Shown piece by piece: positions 43,140-51,548 of a stretch of DNA of 64,000 bases; within the stretch, counting starts at the first letter, position 1; every line of letters starts with the position of its first letter. This stretch comes from an uncultured Gammaproteobacteria bacterium (lineage in GTDB: Bacteria; Pseudomonadota; Gammaproteobacteria; Steroidobacterales; GCA-2729495). Made by a program: the position numbers and the translations under genes. Below the pieces are notes generated by a model that saw only the letters and a list, made by a program, of their open reading frames with translations, was not told the DNA's origin and did not search any database. The stretch covers positions 1 to 64,000 of the forward strand of contig CAKZWQ010000006.1 in assembly GCA_937921935.1 (NCBI GenBank), written 5' to 3'.

Positions 43140-44417
43140 GTGCATAGACCGCTGATCCTTGGCGCACTGGCGTGGCTGTTTTTTGCCTTGCCTGCAGCCG
43201 CCTACGACTACCCCGTTACGGACCCTTTTCAGGCGACGGTGGTGGGCGTACCTGTCCCGCAACTCAAGGCCCAGCTGCCGAAGGTCAAGTTCCGCACCGG
43301 TTACCTGGAAAAGACCGTTGAACGCGAGATACCGGATGCGCTCTGGTACAACTGGCGGATCCCTTATATGTTCGCCATGCAGCGCAAGTCGGCGCCCCTG
43401 GTGTTCGTGATTGCCGGCACCGGCGCCGCTCATAATTCGGCAAATAATCTTTTTCTCATGCGGGCCCTGTATGCGGCGGGCATGCATGTGGTTGGGCTGG
43501 ATTCTCCGACCCTGTCACGTTTCGTTACGGCCGCCGGCAGCACAGGCGTCCCCGGTTATCTCACCATCGACGCGGAGGATCTGTACCGGGTCATGCAGGG
43601 GGTCCGCGATGATCTGAGCCGTCGGAACCGGGAGCGGATTACAGATTATGGTCTGACGGGTTATAGCCTGGGCGGCAGCCATGCCGCGTTCGTGGCGAAG
43701 CTCGATAAGGAACGCGGCGACTTCAACTTTTCCAAGGTCCTGCTAATCAACCCGCCGCTGTCGCTGTACACCTCGGTGTCGCGTCTGGACCGAATGATCG
43801 AGAGCATCCCCGGCGGCATTGATAACTTCCCGCGCTTTTTTAATAAGCTCGTAGGCCAGGTCAGTGCTGCCTACCAAGCGTCGGATACGGTGGCTTTCGA
43901 TGAAACCCTGTTCTTCAAGGCCTTCCAGGCAAATCCGCCCGGTCCCGACGAATTGGCCGGGCTCATCGGCGCCGCCTTCAGAATTTCAGCCAGTAGCCTG
44001 ATCGCGACGTCGGATATCGTGACGCGATTTGGCTTTGCCATTCCCGCCAATGCACAGCTGAATCGCAGCACATCCCTGACCCCCTTCAGCCAGGTCACCG
44101 TGCGCACGGGCTTCACCGACTACTACCATGAGATGTATTTCCCCTTCTACCAGGCCAAAGAGCCCTCGCTGAGCCGCGCGTCTCTGGCTGAACGCCAGAG
44201 CCTGATATCCATCCAGGGCTTTTTGCAGAAAGCGGATTACATCGGTGTGCAGCACAACCGAGACGACATTATTCTTTCTCCGGGCCAGATCGACTTCTTT
44301 ACGGAGGTGTTTGGTGATCGAGCAATTATCTATCCCCATGGCGGGCATCTGGGCAACCTGAGTTACCGGGAGAATATCAGCGACTTCCAGGCCTTCTTTA
44401 CGGAGGGCTGGAAATGA
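43140..44417 (+). CDS. Exported alpha/beta-hydrolase (lipase-like)
   Basis: A 425-residue protein with a signal peptide ending LPAAAYDYPV. The hydrolase fold shows the oxyanion segment PLVFVIAGTGAAHNS, the nucleophile elbow LTGYSLGGSHAAF, and a late PHGGHLGNLSY that can supply the catalytic His. The GTG at 43140 has GGGGAG upstream. The stop overlaps the mlaA start by four bases, and a binding-protein gene follows, so all three act on the cell envelope and the substrate may be a lipid or ester. Confidence 0.8.
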   Translation: MHRPLILGALAWLFFALPAAAYDYPVTDPFQATVVGVPVPQLKAQLPKVKFRTGYLEKTVEREIPDALWYNWRIPYMFAMQRKSAPLVFVIAGTGAAHNSANNLFLMRALYAAGMHVVGLDSPTLSRFVTAAGSTGVPGYLTIDAEDLYRVMQGVRDDLSRRNRERITDYGLTGYSLGGSHAAFVAKLDKERGDFNFSKVLLINPPLSLYTSVSRLDRMIESIPGGIDNFPRFFNKLVGQVSAAYQASDTVAFDETLFFKAFQANPPGPDELAGLIGAAFRISASSLIATSDIVTRFGFAIPANAQLNRSTSLTPFSQVTVRTGFTDYYHEMYFPFYQAKEPSLSRASLAERQSLISIQGFLQKADYIGVQHNRDDIILSPGQIDFFTEVFGDRAIIYPHGGHLGNLSYRENISDFQAFFTEGWK

Positions 44418-45193
44418 GCATGTTCATCGATTACAAGCGCCTGAGCATGCTCTGTGCCCTGGCGGTCATGCTGGTTCTGACCGGTTGCAGTACCAAGCTC
44501 AAGACCGATGGTGAACCTGAAGAGCCAATTTTTGTTCGCGAGCGCATGATTGACCCGTCAGTGCAGCCCCTGACTGCGGTTAGTGATCCCTGGGAGGGCT
44601 TGAATCGCCGCCTCTACAACTTCAACTCGCGCGCCGATCGCTGGGTGTTGTTGCCGGCGGTCCGTGGCTATCGATTCATTTTTCCGCAATTCATGCGCAC
44701 TGGTATCCGCAACGTGTTTAACACCTTCGGCGATGTAGTCACTTTTGCCAACCAGTTGCTGCAGTTCAAGCCCAAGCAGGCGGGCCAGACAACCGTCCGT
44801 GTGGCGGCAAACCTGACTTTTGGTCTGCTGGGCACCATTGACGCGGCCTCGGCGATGAAGCTGGCGAAGTATCAGGAAGATTTCGGCCAGACCCTCGGGC
44901 ACTGGGGCGTAGGCACCGGGCCCTATGTGGTATTGCCCCTGTATGGCCCCTCCAACCTGCGGGATGCGGTCGGCCTGATTCCGGATACCTTGTTGCAGAA
45001 CTATCTCTGGGACCAGCTACTGAGTGACGATGACGGTTATAGCGCTGAGCGTAATGCGGCCCGCGTCATCCTGCAGACACTGGACGCCCGGGACCGCGTC
45101 GGGTTCCGCTATCACAGTACGTCCTCACCTTTTGAATATGAACTTGTGCGCTTGTTAGCTGCGACGAAGCGCCAACTGGATGTGGAGAAGTAG
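44414..45193 (+). CDS. mlaA: MlaA (VacJ) outer-membrane phospholipid-retrograde lipoprotein
   Basis: A 259-residue lipoprotein with lipobox LTGCS near residue 25. DPWEGLNRRLYNFNSRADRW, GIRNVFNTFGDVVTFANQLLQ and GHWGVGTGPYVVLPLYGPS are canonical for MlaA, which removes misplaced phospholipids from the outer leaflet. Unlike the usual arrangement, no mlaBCDEF genes adjoin. It is embedded between a coupled hydrolase gene and a solute-binding protein gene that starts two bases after its stop. Confidence 0.94.
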   Translation: MSMFIDYKRLSMLCALAVMLVLTGCSTKLKTDGEPEEPIFVRERMIDPSVQPLTAVSDPWEGLNRRLYNFNSRADRWVLLPAVRGYRFIFPQFMRTGIRNVFNTFGDVVTFANQLLQFKPKQAGQTTVRVAANLTFGLLGTIDAASAMKLAKYQEDFGQTLGHWGVGTGPYVVLPLYGPSNLRDAVGLIPDTLLQNYLWDQLLSDDDGYSAERNAARVILQTLDARDRVGFRYHSTSSPFEYELVRLLAATKRQLDVEK

Positions 45194-45195
45194 GC

Positions 45196-46386
45196 ATGCG
45201 TAAACGGATGACTACTGGAGTTCTTGTTTTTCTTGCCTTGCTGTTGATTGCGCCCTGGTCTTTGGCGCAAGAGGGGCCGGTCAAGATTGGGGTCACTTAT
45301 TCACAGACCGGTAAGTACGCAGATTTCGGGATCGAGATGCTGCTGGGCATGGAAATGTTCATCGAAGACGTGAATGGGCGTGGTGGTGCCAGCGGCCGAG
45401 CGGTGGAGCTGGTTGTCTATGACGATGAGTCCGATCGGGAGACCGCCGCCCGGCTGTACGAGAAATTGATTGTTGAAGATAAGGTCGATCTGCTGGTGGG
45501 CCCCTACGGCACGCCCCTGACCCTGGCAGTGACGGAAGTCACCGAGCGATACAATTTTCCGATTGTCGTGACCGGCACCGCCCTGGAGATCTTCGAGCGC
45601 GGCATGCGCAATGTTTTCGGTCTCTATACACCGGCACCGGAAATCATGCGCCCCATTCTGGCTGTGGCCCAGGAAAAAGGCTTGCAGCGGGTGGCAATGG
45701 GCTACTCGGACAACGAAGCGCCCTCAAGCATCGCCGAGGGCGTCAGATCCCAGGTGGGCGGTTATAAGCTCGATCTGGTCTTCGAGCAGTCATACAACCG
45801 TAACAAAGCGCGGCCTGAGGATTTCGCGAGCCTGATCGACGGCATGAAGGCGGCTCGCCCCGAGGTGGCGATTTTCGGTTCCTATCTGAACGACTCCGTG
45901 GCCTTGCTGAAGGAGGCCAAGGCCAAGGGCTTCGCCCCGGATATCATGGTGTTCAGCTTTGGCCCGGCTCTGTATGAATTCGGAGCAATGGTAGGTATCG
46001 AGAACGCCGAAGGCGCGCTGGCTACCAGCCAGTGGCAGCGGGGTCAGCATATGCCCGGGGCTTTCGATTTCTCTTTCCGCTTCAAGAAACGGACGGGCCG
46101 CAATGCGAGCTATCCGGCAGCGGGTGCCTATGCCAGTGGCCAGGTGGTCGAGGCCGCCGCCCGTCTTGCGGGTCGTGGCCGCACGGTTGACGAGTACCGC
46201 GATCAGCTGCGCAACATGACTTTCCGTTCGCTGCTGGGCCCCTACCGCGTGGATGAAACAGGCCTGCAGACGGGCAAGCCCATTTTTGTTCTTCAGTGGC
46301 AGAACGGGCGTCGGGAACTGGTCTACCCGGAGGCTTTTGCCCGGGAACCCATTATCTATCCCTTGCCGGCCTGGGAAGCTCGCTAA
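45196..46386 (+). CDS. Periplasmic binding protein, LivJ/branched-chain amino-acid type
   Basis: A 396-residue type I periplasmic binding protein with a signal peptide (LLLIAPWSLAQEG). VKIGVTYSQTGKYADFGIEM, VELVVYDDESDRETAARLYE and VDLLVGPYGTPLTLAVTEV are typical of Peripla_BP_6/LivK proteins. No permease or ATPase genes lie nearby. It is third in the hydrolase-mlaA operon, so it may bind a product of the hydrolase or act as a sensor instead of feeding an amino-acid transporter. Confidence 0.88.
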   Translation: MRKRMTTGVLVFLALLLIAPWSLAQEGPVKIGVTYSQTGKYADFGIEMLLGMEMFIEDVNGRGGASGRAVELVVYDDESDRETAARLYEKLIVEDKVDLLVGPYGTPLTLAVTEVTERYNFPIVVTGTALEIFERGMRNVFGLYTPAPEIMRPILAVAQEKGLQRVAMGYSDNEAPSSIAEGVRSQVGGYKLDLVFEQSYNRNKARPEDFASLIDGMKAARPEVAIFGSYLNDSVALLKEAKAKGFAPDIMVFSFGPALYEFGAMVGIENAEGALATSQWQRGQHMPGAFDFSFRFKKRTGRNASYPAAGAYASGQVVEAAARLAGRGRTVDEYRDQLRNMTFRSLLGPYRVDETGLQTGKPIFVLQWQNGRRELVYPEAFAREPIIYPLPAWEAR

Positions 46387-46408
46387 TCAAAGCTTTCCAG
46401 GGCGACGG

Positions 46409-47218
46409 CTACTGGTCGCCGGCAATTCCCGCTGCATAGTTCTCACGAATCGCTTCGCGAGCGGCGGCGTCCAGAGACTGGACGGCCTTGTTCATAATGG
46501 TATAGGCCCGAAAGCTGCTGCGACCGACGCCGATACGGATTGAATAGAGATAGCGCGTCTCGCTCGCGATGCGCAGGCCCTGGTGAGCGGGGGTCATGAG
46601 CAAATATTCCATCATGAACTGGGAGCCTACCAGGGCATCCACGGCACCCGCTTGTACCTGGGACAAGCCTTCTGACAGGTCTTTGACGGCAACACGTTCA
46701 ATGCCAGGGAAATCCACTCCGACTTTTTCATCCAGGGCATAGCCGGGAACAACGGCGAGGCGTTTGCCTTGCAGGTCGGTCATCTGGTTGATATCCATGC
46801 GATCAGCTTTGGTGACGATCACGGATGGTTCTGTAATGTACGCATCGGTGAAGCTCAGGTAAGGTTCTCGCGCCTGCGTCTGGTTCACGGCCGAGACCAC
46901 ATCACAGCCTCCCTGGGTGACCAGTTCCCAGGTCTCTTCCCAGTTGGCAGTTTGCACGACTTCAAAACTGAACCCGGTTCGAGTTTCGAACTCGCTCATG
47001 TATTCCGGGATCAGGCCTGTGTACTCACCGTCTTCCGTCAGTCCTTCATAGGGTAGCCAGTTCGGATCAATACACAGCCGCAGAGTCTGATTGTCCGCGA
47101 TGAACGCCTTCTCAGAGGCTGATAAATTCAGCATTTCTGCCGCATTCGCCGCGACGCTTCCACCCAGGATCAGTGCAATTAGCAGGGCGGGGGCCCGACT
47201 ATTTATGTTTGTTGGCAT
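46409..47218 (-). CDS. Periplasmic binding protein, SBP_bac_3 type
   Basis: A 269-residue type II (Venus-flytrap) binding protein with signal peptide (ALLIALILGGSVAANAAE). Motifs LRLCIDPNWLPYEGLTEDGE and YTGLIPEYMSEFE are those of polar amino-acid binding domains and of BvgS-like sensor modules. There is no permease next to it. It converges on the LivJ-like gene. Confidence 0.85.
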   Translation of the reverse strand: MPTNINSRAPALLIALILGGSVAANAAEMLNLSASEKAFIADNQTLRLCIDPNWLPYEGLTEDGEYTGLIPEYMSEFETRTGFSFEVVQTANWEETWELVTQGGCDVVSAVNQTQAREPYLSFTDAYITEPSVIVTKADRMDINQMTDLQGKRLAVVPGYALDEKVGVDFPGIERVAVKDLSEGLSQVQAGAVDALVGSQFMMEYLLMTPAHQGLRIASETRYLYSIRIGVGRSSFRAYTIMNKAVQSLDAAAREAIRENYAAGIAGDQ

Positions 47219-47284
47219 TGTATGGCTCCGCGAAACAATCGTTGACAGATTATGCCCCCGATCAGGCAGATGCGCGAGCCACGG

Positions 47285-48751
47285 CTATGGCCCAGGGGAC
47301 CAGTAGCCATGGAAGCTCAGGGGGACATGATGGCGCAGGTGAATTCGGGCGACGGGGCCCGCCATGAAGTCCCTGCGGTCCATGACCGCAAAGTGACTGC
47401 GCTTGCTGAGGTCATCGTAGATCTGTGTGATCAGATATCGCCCGTTTTCCCCATCCAGGGCATCACAGATAACCGGCTCGGAACAAAAAGCATTTGGCCC
47501 GAAATCGTAGCTGCGGCTGGTCAGGCTATGAGCATCCAGTTCGCACAGGTTGTGGGCGAATACCGCGCCGGCGCCTGCCTGGATCATATAGGCCTGGCCA
47601 TAGGGCAGGCCGCGCTCGGTGGCGGACACGCAAGGCAATTCGAAATTGGCGTCCTTGGCCAGAATCGTTTCCTCGACAGGCCCTCGGCCGGGACGCACCC
47701 GCAGGCGTCGGGGTAGATTGATCGGCTCCGGCGGCAAGGCCGGTTCCTTGCCCTGCATGATCTCGAACAGAGGCGAGGTTTCGTCGCCCAGTCCGCCTCC
47801 CATTTCGCCGCCGATGAAATCCAGCACGATATCCGGACCTTCGTCGAAGGCATTGATCGTGTGCCACATCCAGCAGGGATCAACTTCAAGGTTTCGGGCC
47901 TCGCCTTCGCCGCGAGGCGCGACGGTTAGCAGGGAGCCTTTTTCCGGCCGCCACTGGATGGCATGTGCGAAGGTCTCCCGGCCTGCCGCGATTTTCAGAA
48001 TGCGGGGCAGGGAAATAAAAGCCGGATGGAGCAGAAACGCGAAATGACCGCCAGTCACAAACCAGTCGTGGATATACACGCTGCGTGGCAGGGGAATGAC
48101 CTGGCGTTCAGCGATCTTGCCGCTAAGGTCAAGACTCACCACATGGGCGGCTGGTTTTGGGCCCGCCACCATTGAGAGCAGGTGCAGGCGTTGGCGGGCG
48201 GCATCCAGCTTCCAGTGAGCCCAGTAACGCAGCTTCTGTTGTTCGGCATCCAGGCTGCGTTCGCCGAGAGTTTCCAATTGGCGGTCCAGTTCATGGGGTC
48301 GTTGTCCTTCATCGAAAGCGAAGATTCGACCAGCCCACTCAATCACTGTCGTATTGGCCTGATTTACGATGTTAATGCCCAGGTTGTGACGCAGAGGGCC
48401 TGAACCATGGGTAGAGAAAGTGGGATAGATAAATCGGCCGGCTTTTTCTTCGGCGACATACTTCGCCGTGCGCACGAAGCGATTGCGGAAGCGGGCCGTT
48501 CCATCGGCCAGGTCCAGGACCTGCACCATGCCATCGCCATCGAGCATCATGCGTTTGCGGTCCGGGCCCCGGTCATAGAGGCCGGGGCCGATGCGATACA
48601 GGCTTCCGTTCAGGTCAGGTAGCCGGCCCTCGATTTCACAGCGGTAGTCCATTTCATCGGGCAGGGAGGAGAGCAGTCCTGCCCAGGGCGCCGGATTGCG
48701 CTCCAGGGCCGGCCAGTCAGCGGCTGACAGGGGTAGTTTTCGCCAGGCCAT
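47285..48751 (-). CDS. Carotenoid oxygenase family protein
   Basis: A 488-residue Fe(II)-dependent oxygenase of the carotenoid-cleavage family. The four iron-binding His fit KLRYWAHWKLD, SVYIHDWFVTGGHFA, CWMWHTINAFDEG and the C-terminal HHVPLSFHGYW; MMLDGDGMVQ and GSLYRIGPG are also typical. Substrates in the family include carotenoids, stilbenes and lignin-derived alkenes. No carotenoid synthesis gene is present in this window, so an alternative substrate is quite possible. Confidence 0.9.
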   Translation of the reverse strand: MAWRKLPLSAADWPALERNPAPWAGLLSSLPDEMDYRCEIEGRLPDLNGSLYRIGPGLYDRGPDRKRMMLDGDGMVQVLDLADGTARFRNRFVRTAKYVAEEKAGRFIYPTFSTHGSGPLRHNLGINIVNQANTTVIEWAGRIFAFDEGQRPHELDRQLETLGERSLDAEQQKLRYWAHWKLDAARQRLHLLSMVAGPKPAAHVVSLDLSGKIAERQVIPLPRSVYIHDWFVTGGHFAFLLHPAFISLPRILKIAAGRETFAHAIQWRPEKGSLLTVAPRGEGEARNLEVDPCWMWHTINAFDEGPDIVLDFIGGEMGGGLGDETSPLFEIMQGKEPALPPEPINLPRRLRVRPGRGPVEETILAKDANFELPCVSATERGLPYGQAYMIQAGAGAVFAHNLCELDAHSLTSRSYDFGPNAFCSEPVICDALDGENGRYLITQIYDDLSKRSHFAVMDRRDFMAGPVARIHLRHHVPLSFHGYWSPGP

Positions 48752-48995
48752 CGCAGCACTCCGAGGCGGATTAACAGGGTCCGGTCATTCACTCTAACGG
48801 CTTAAACATAAGAACGATAAATGCCGTTCTACCGGTTTGATCTGGGCGCCAGGGCCAGGGCCAATGCAGATTGCGGCGGCAAGCGAGGGGCCCGGCCTGT
48901 CAACCAAGGGCCGCGGGCGGCGTTTTGTACTCCAGGAGCCGCAGCAGGCGGCGTTTGGACCGGCCGGGATCACCGGTAAACCAGGGAGTTGGACC

Positions 48996-50147
48996 ATGAC
49001 AGCACGTATTTACAGCAGCTTGGGCATTGGCGCGATGATCATTCTGGCGGCAAGTCTCGCCTTACCCGTGACTGCGATAGCTGCCGATAGCGACAACATT
49101 GTGTTGGCGGCGAAGAACGGGCGGCAAGCAGGTCGTCAGGGTTCGGCGCGCAGCAATCGCGGGGCGGCCCGCAGCGGCGAGCGCAGAAGCGCGTCCCGCC
49201 AGGGCAGCTACAAGCGCGAATCCACGGCCACCGGTCCCGGTGGACAGCAACGCACGCGCACGGAGCAGGGCAGCTGGGATCGTGATGCCGGTACCCGCAC
49301 CCGGGAACGCACCCGGACCGGCGCCGATGGGCGGACGGCGACTTCGTCGAGCACGCGCCAGCGAACCGACGATGGCTTTACGCGCAACTCCACTCGCACC
49401 GGCCCCGATGGTCGCCAGGCAACGCGTGATACCACAGTGACCCGTGATCGAGACAGCGGCACTCGTACGCGGGACAGCCTGACCACCTTGCCCGACGGGC
49501 GCACGGCAACGTCTTCGAGTACACGCCAGCGAACTGACGATGGTTTTACGCAGAATTCCACCCGGACGGGTCCTGAGGGTCAGACCGTGAGTCGGGATAC
49601 CACCGTCAGCCGGGATGCCGAGAGCGGCACCCGTTCGCGGAACAGCGTGACCACCTTGCCGGACGGGCGCACGGCGACTTCGTCGAGTACGCGCCAGCGA
49701 ACTGATGACGGCTTTACCAGTAATACCACCCGGACCGGGCCTGAGGGCCAGACTGTGAGTCGGGATACCACCGTCAGCCGGGACGCCGAGAGCGGCACCC
49801 GCACCCGCGACACGGTGACCACACTGCCTGACGGACGCACGGCCAGCACCTCGGTCACCAATCAGCAAACGGATGACGGCATGATCCGCAGCGTTACGCG
49901 AACCGGGCCCGATGGCCAGATTGTCACTACCGAGAGCGCACGCAAGGTGGACCGCGAAGCCGGCATCGCCACGCGCGATACAGTAACGACACTGCCGGAC
50001 GGCCGCACAGCGAGTATTGCCGCGGTAACGGAGCGCACAGACAGTGGCCGCTTGCGGACGGTGACCCGCACGGGCCCCGACGGTCAGGAGGCGACCCGGG
50101 TAACGGAAACGGAGTTCGATCTGGGCGGCGAGGCAAGCGTTGACTAG
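48996..50147 (+). CDS. Exported protein with 56-residue repeats
   Basis: A 383-residue protein with a signal peptide (AASLALPVTAIAADS) and a basic Arg/Ser/Gly stretch. Repeats of about 56 residues follow, each with DGRTATSSSTRQRTDDGFT, RTGP(D/E)G and (V/T)SRDTTVSRDAESGTRT or close variants. At DNA level units start near 49325, 49493 and 49661, a 168-base period; later units are more diverged. It is hydrophilic, rich in Thr, Arg, Asp and Gly, with no Cys. No family was recognised. AGGGAG precedes the ATG and a strong terminator follows. Confidence 0.75.
   Translation: MTARIYSSLGIGAMIILAASLALPVTAIAADSDNIVLAAKNGRQAGRQGSARSNRGAARSGERRSASRQGSYKRESTATGPGGQQRTRTEQGSWDRDAGTRTRERTRTGADGRTATSSSTRQRTDDGFTRNSTRTGPDGRQATRDTTVTRDRDSGTRTRDSLTTLPDGRTATSSSTRQRTDDGFTQNSTRTGPEGQTVSRDTTVSRDAESGTRSRNSVTTLPDGRTATSSSTRQRTDDGFTSNTTRTGPEGQTVSRDTTVSRDAESGTRTRDTVTTLPDGRTASTSVTNQQTDDGMIRSVTRTGPDGQIVTTESARKVDREAGIATRDTVTTLPDGRTASIAAVTERTDSGRLRTVTRTGPDGQEATRVTETEFDLGGEASVD
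49325..50090 (+). repeat. Tandem 168-bp coding repeats
   Basis: Three near-identical in-frame units (starts about 49325, 49493, 49661) and two or three degenerate ones encode the 56-residue repeats. Differences are mostly at synonymous third positions, which suggests selection on the protein. Confidence 0.8.
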
Positions 50148-50173
50148 TTGTCGCCGGGTGAAAACAGAGAGCT

Positions 50174-50204
50174 AAAAAAGCCCGGCCAGGCCGGGCTTTT
50201 TTTC
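50174..50204. terminator. Bidirectional terminator
   Basis: AAAAAAGCCCGGC-CAG-GCCGGGCTTTTTTT: a perfect nine-base stem with A and T runs on either side. It serves the repeat-protein gene on the plus strand and the MFS gene ending at 50223 on the minus strand. Confidence 0.93.
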
Positions 50205-50222
50205 TGCCTGATCTTCGTGTGG

Positions 50223-51548
50223 TCAGGGCGGAGCATCGGCCGCGGCGACCGTCGCCCCCTGGGTGCCTAATCTTAACTCCGCCAGGCGCCGCCCTGCGGC
50301 GCAAAGCAGAACAATCCCATTGGCTGTTGCGACGGCGATGAAAGGTGCATTCGGGCCGAAGGCGTCATACAGTCGCCCACCGCCATAGGAAATCATCAGG
50401 ATTCCCCAGGCACCGCAGAATGCCTGCATACCGAAAGTTGAGCCCCGAATCCTGGCAGGCGATTCCTGCGCCAGCAGCACGGTTGCGGCCAGCTGGCTAC
50501 TCGACAGGCCCATCCCCAGCAGCAGCAGGGCAGGAATGGCCAGCGGCGAGAGAATATCGTCGATTGTCGCCACCCAGCCATAGCCGAGGGTGGCAATGGC
50601 GAAGGCCACGACCAGCAGTGTCAGCTTGTCCATTCGATCGGCAATAAAACCGAATATGGGCGCCCAGATCACCGAGGCAATCTGCAAAGTGCCAATGATC
50701 ATGCCGGCACGGGCGGTTGCTTCGGCCGTCGACACCGTATCGCTGCTGGCCGCCTGAACCACCCACAGTCCCAGGAACAATGTGACAATTACCATGTCGG
50801 CGCGCGCCGCGAAAGCGCTCAGATAGGACAGGGAGATCCTCACATTGCGTCCGGCGGATACGCCTTCCGCCAGGAGTGTGAGCACCGGTGTTTTCGGCGC
50901 ACTGTTATCGGGCCGACCCGGCTTGAGGCCGAGCATGACCAGCGCCGCGAGCAGGCAGATGGCGGCCACGAGGAGGTAGGAATAGCGGCCTGCCCATAAT
51001 TCCTCGACGCCCCGGCCGCTCAGTATCGCCGGCAAGCGGGCCAGGCCCAGGTTAAAGAATATGGCCCCGAGCCCGTTGAGGAAAAAAGCGATCCCCGTTA
51101 GCTTGCCCCGGGACTTTTCATCAGCGTAGTCCGCAAGAATCGCAGCCAGGCAGGTGGTCGTTGAGGCAATGCCCAACGCGAAGACCAGGCGATAGGCGAT
51201 CAGTTCCTGGGGTGTTGTCGCGAAGGCGTAGATGCCATAAGCGAGGAACATGATCAGGAAGCCGATGACGTAGACCAGGCGGCGGCCAATACGGTCCGAC
51301 AGCACACCCCAGAAGCCCAGGGTGAAGAGCAGCACGATCTCTTGATAGAACTGCAAATCACCCGAGACTGTGCCCTGGTCTGCCTCCGGCAGACCCAGGT
51401 TGACGTTAAAGACAAACGGCGTCAGCGTAACCAGGTAGGTGTAGACACCAATGCTGATGAAGGCCGCGAACAGGTAACACAGGACATGCCGCGGCAGTAC
51501 ACCCGGCGCCAGGCCAATGGGCCCCAGCTTGCGTCTTTGCTCTGTCAC
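50223..51548 (-). CDS. MFS transporter, window paralogue 4
   Basis: A 441-residue, 12-helix facilitator. Subfamily marks: LGPIGLAPGVLPRHVLCYL, EADQGTVSGDLQFYQEI, GVLSDRIGRRLVYV, RADMVIVTLFLGLWV and AQESPARIRGSTFGM. Its ATG overlaps the stop of the P-type ATPase by four bases, so it is translated with a metal pump. That differs from its three paralogues and suggests a link to metal or metal-complex transport, which is inference. Confidence 0.88.
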   Translation of the reverse strand: MTEQRRKLGPIGLAPGVLPRHVLCYLFAAFISIGVYTYLVTLTPFVFNVNLGLPEADQGTVSGDLQFYQEIVLLFTLGFWGVLSDRIGRRLVYVIGFLIMFLAYGIYAFATTPQELIAYRLVFALGIASTTTCLAAILADYADEKSRGKLTGIAFFLNGLGAIFFNLGLARLPAILSGRGVEELWAGRYSYLLVAAICLLAALVMLGLKPGRPDNSAPKTPVLTLLAEGVSAGRNVRISLSYLSAFAARADMVIVTLFLGLWVVQAASSDTVSTAEATARAGMIIGTLQIASVIWAPIFGFIADRMDKLTLLVVAFAIATLGYGWVATIDDILSPLAIPALLLLGMGLSSSQLAATVLLAQESPARIRGSTFGMQAFCGAWGILMISYGGGRLYDAFGPNAPFIAVATANGIVLLCAAGRRLAELRLGTQGATVAAADAPP

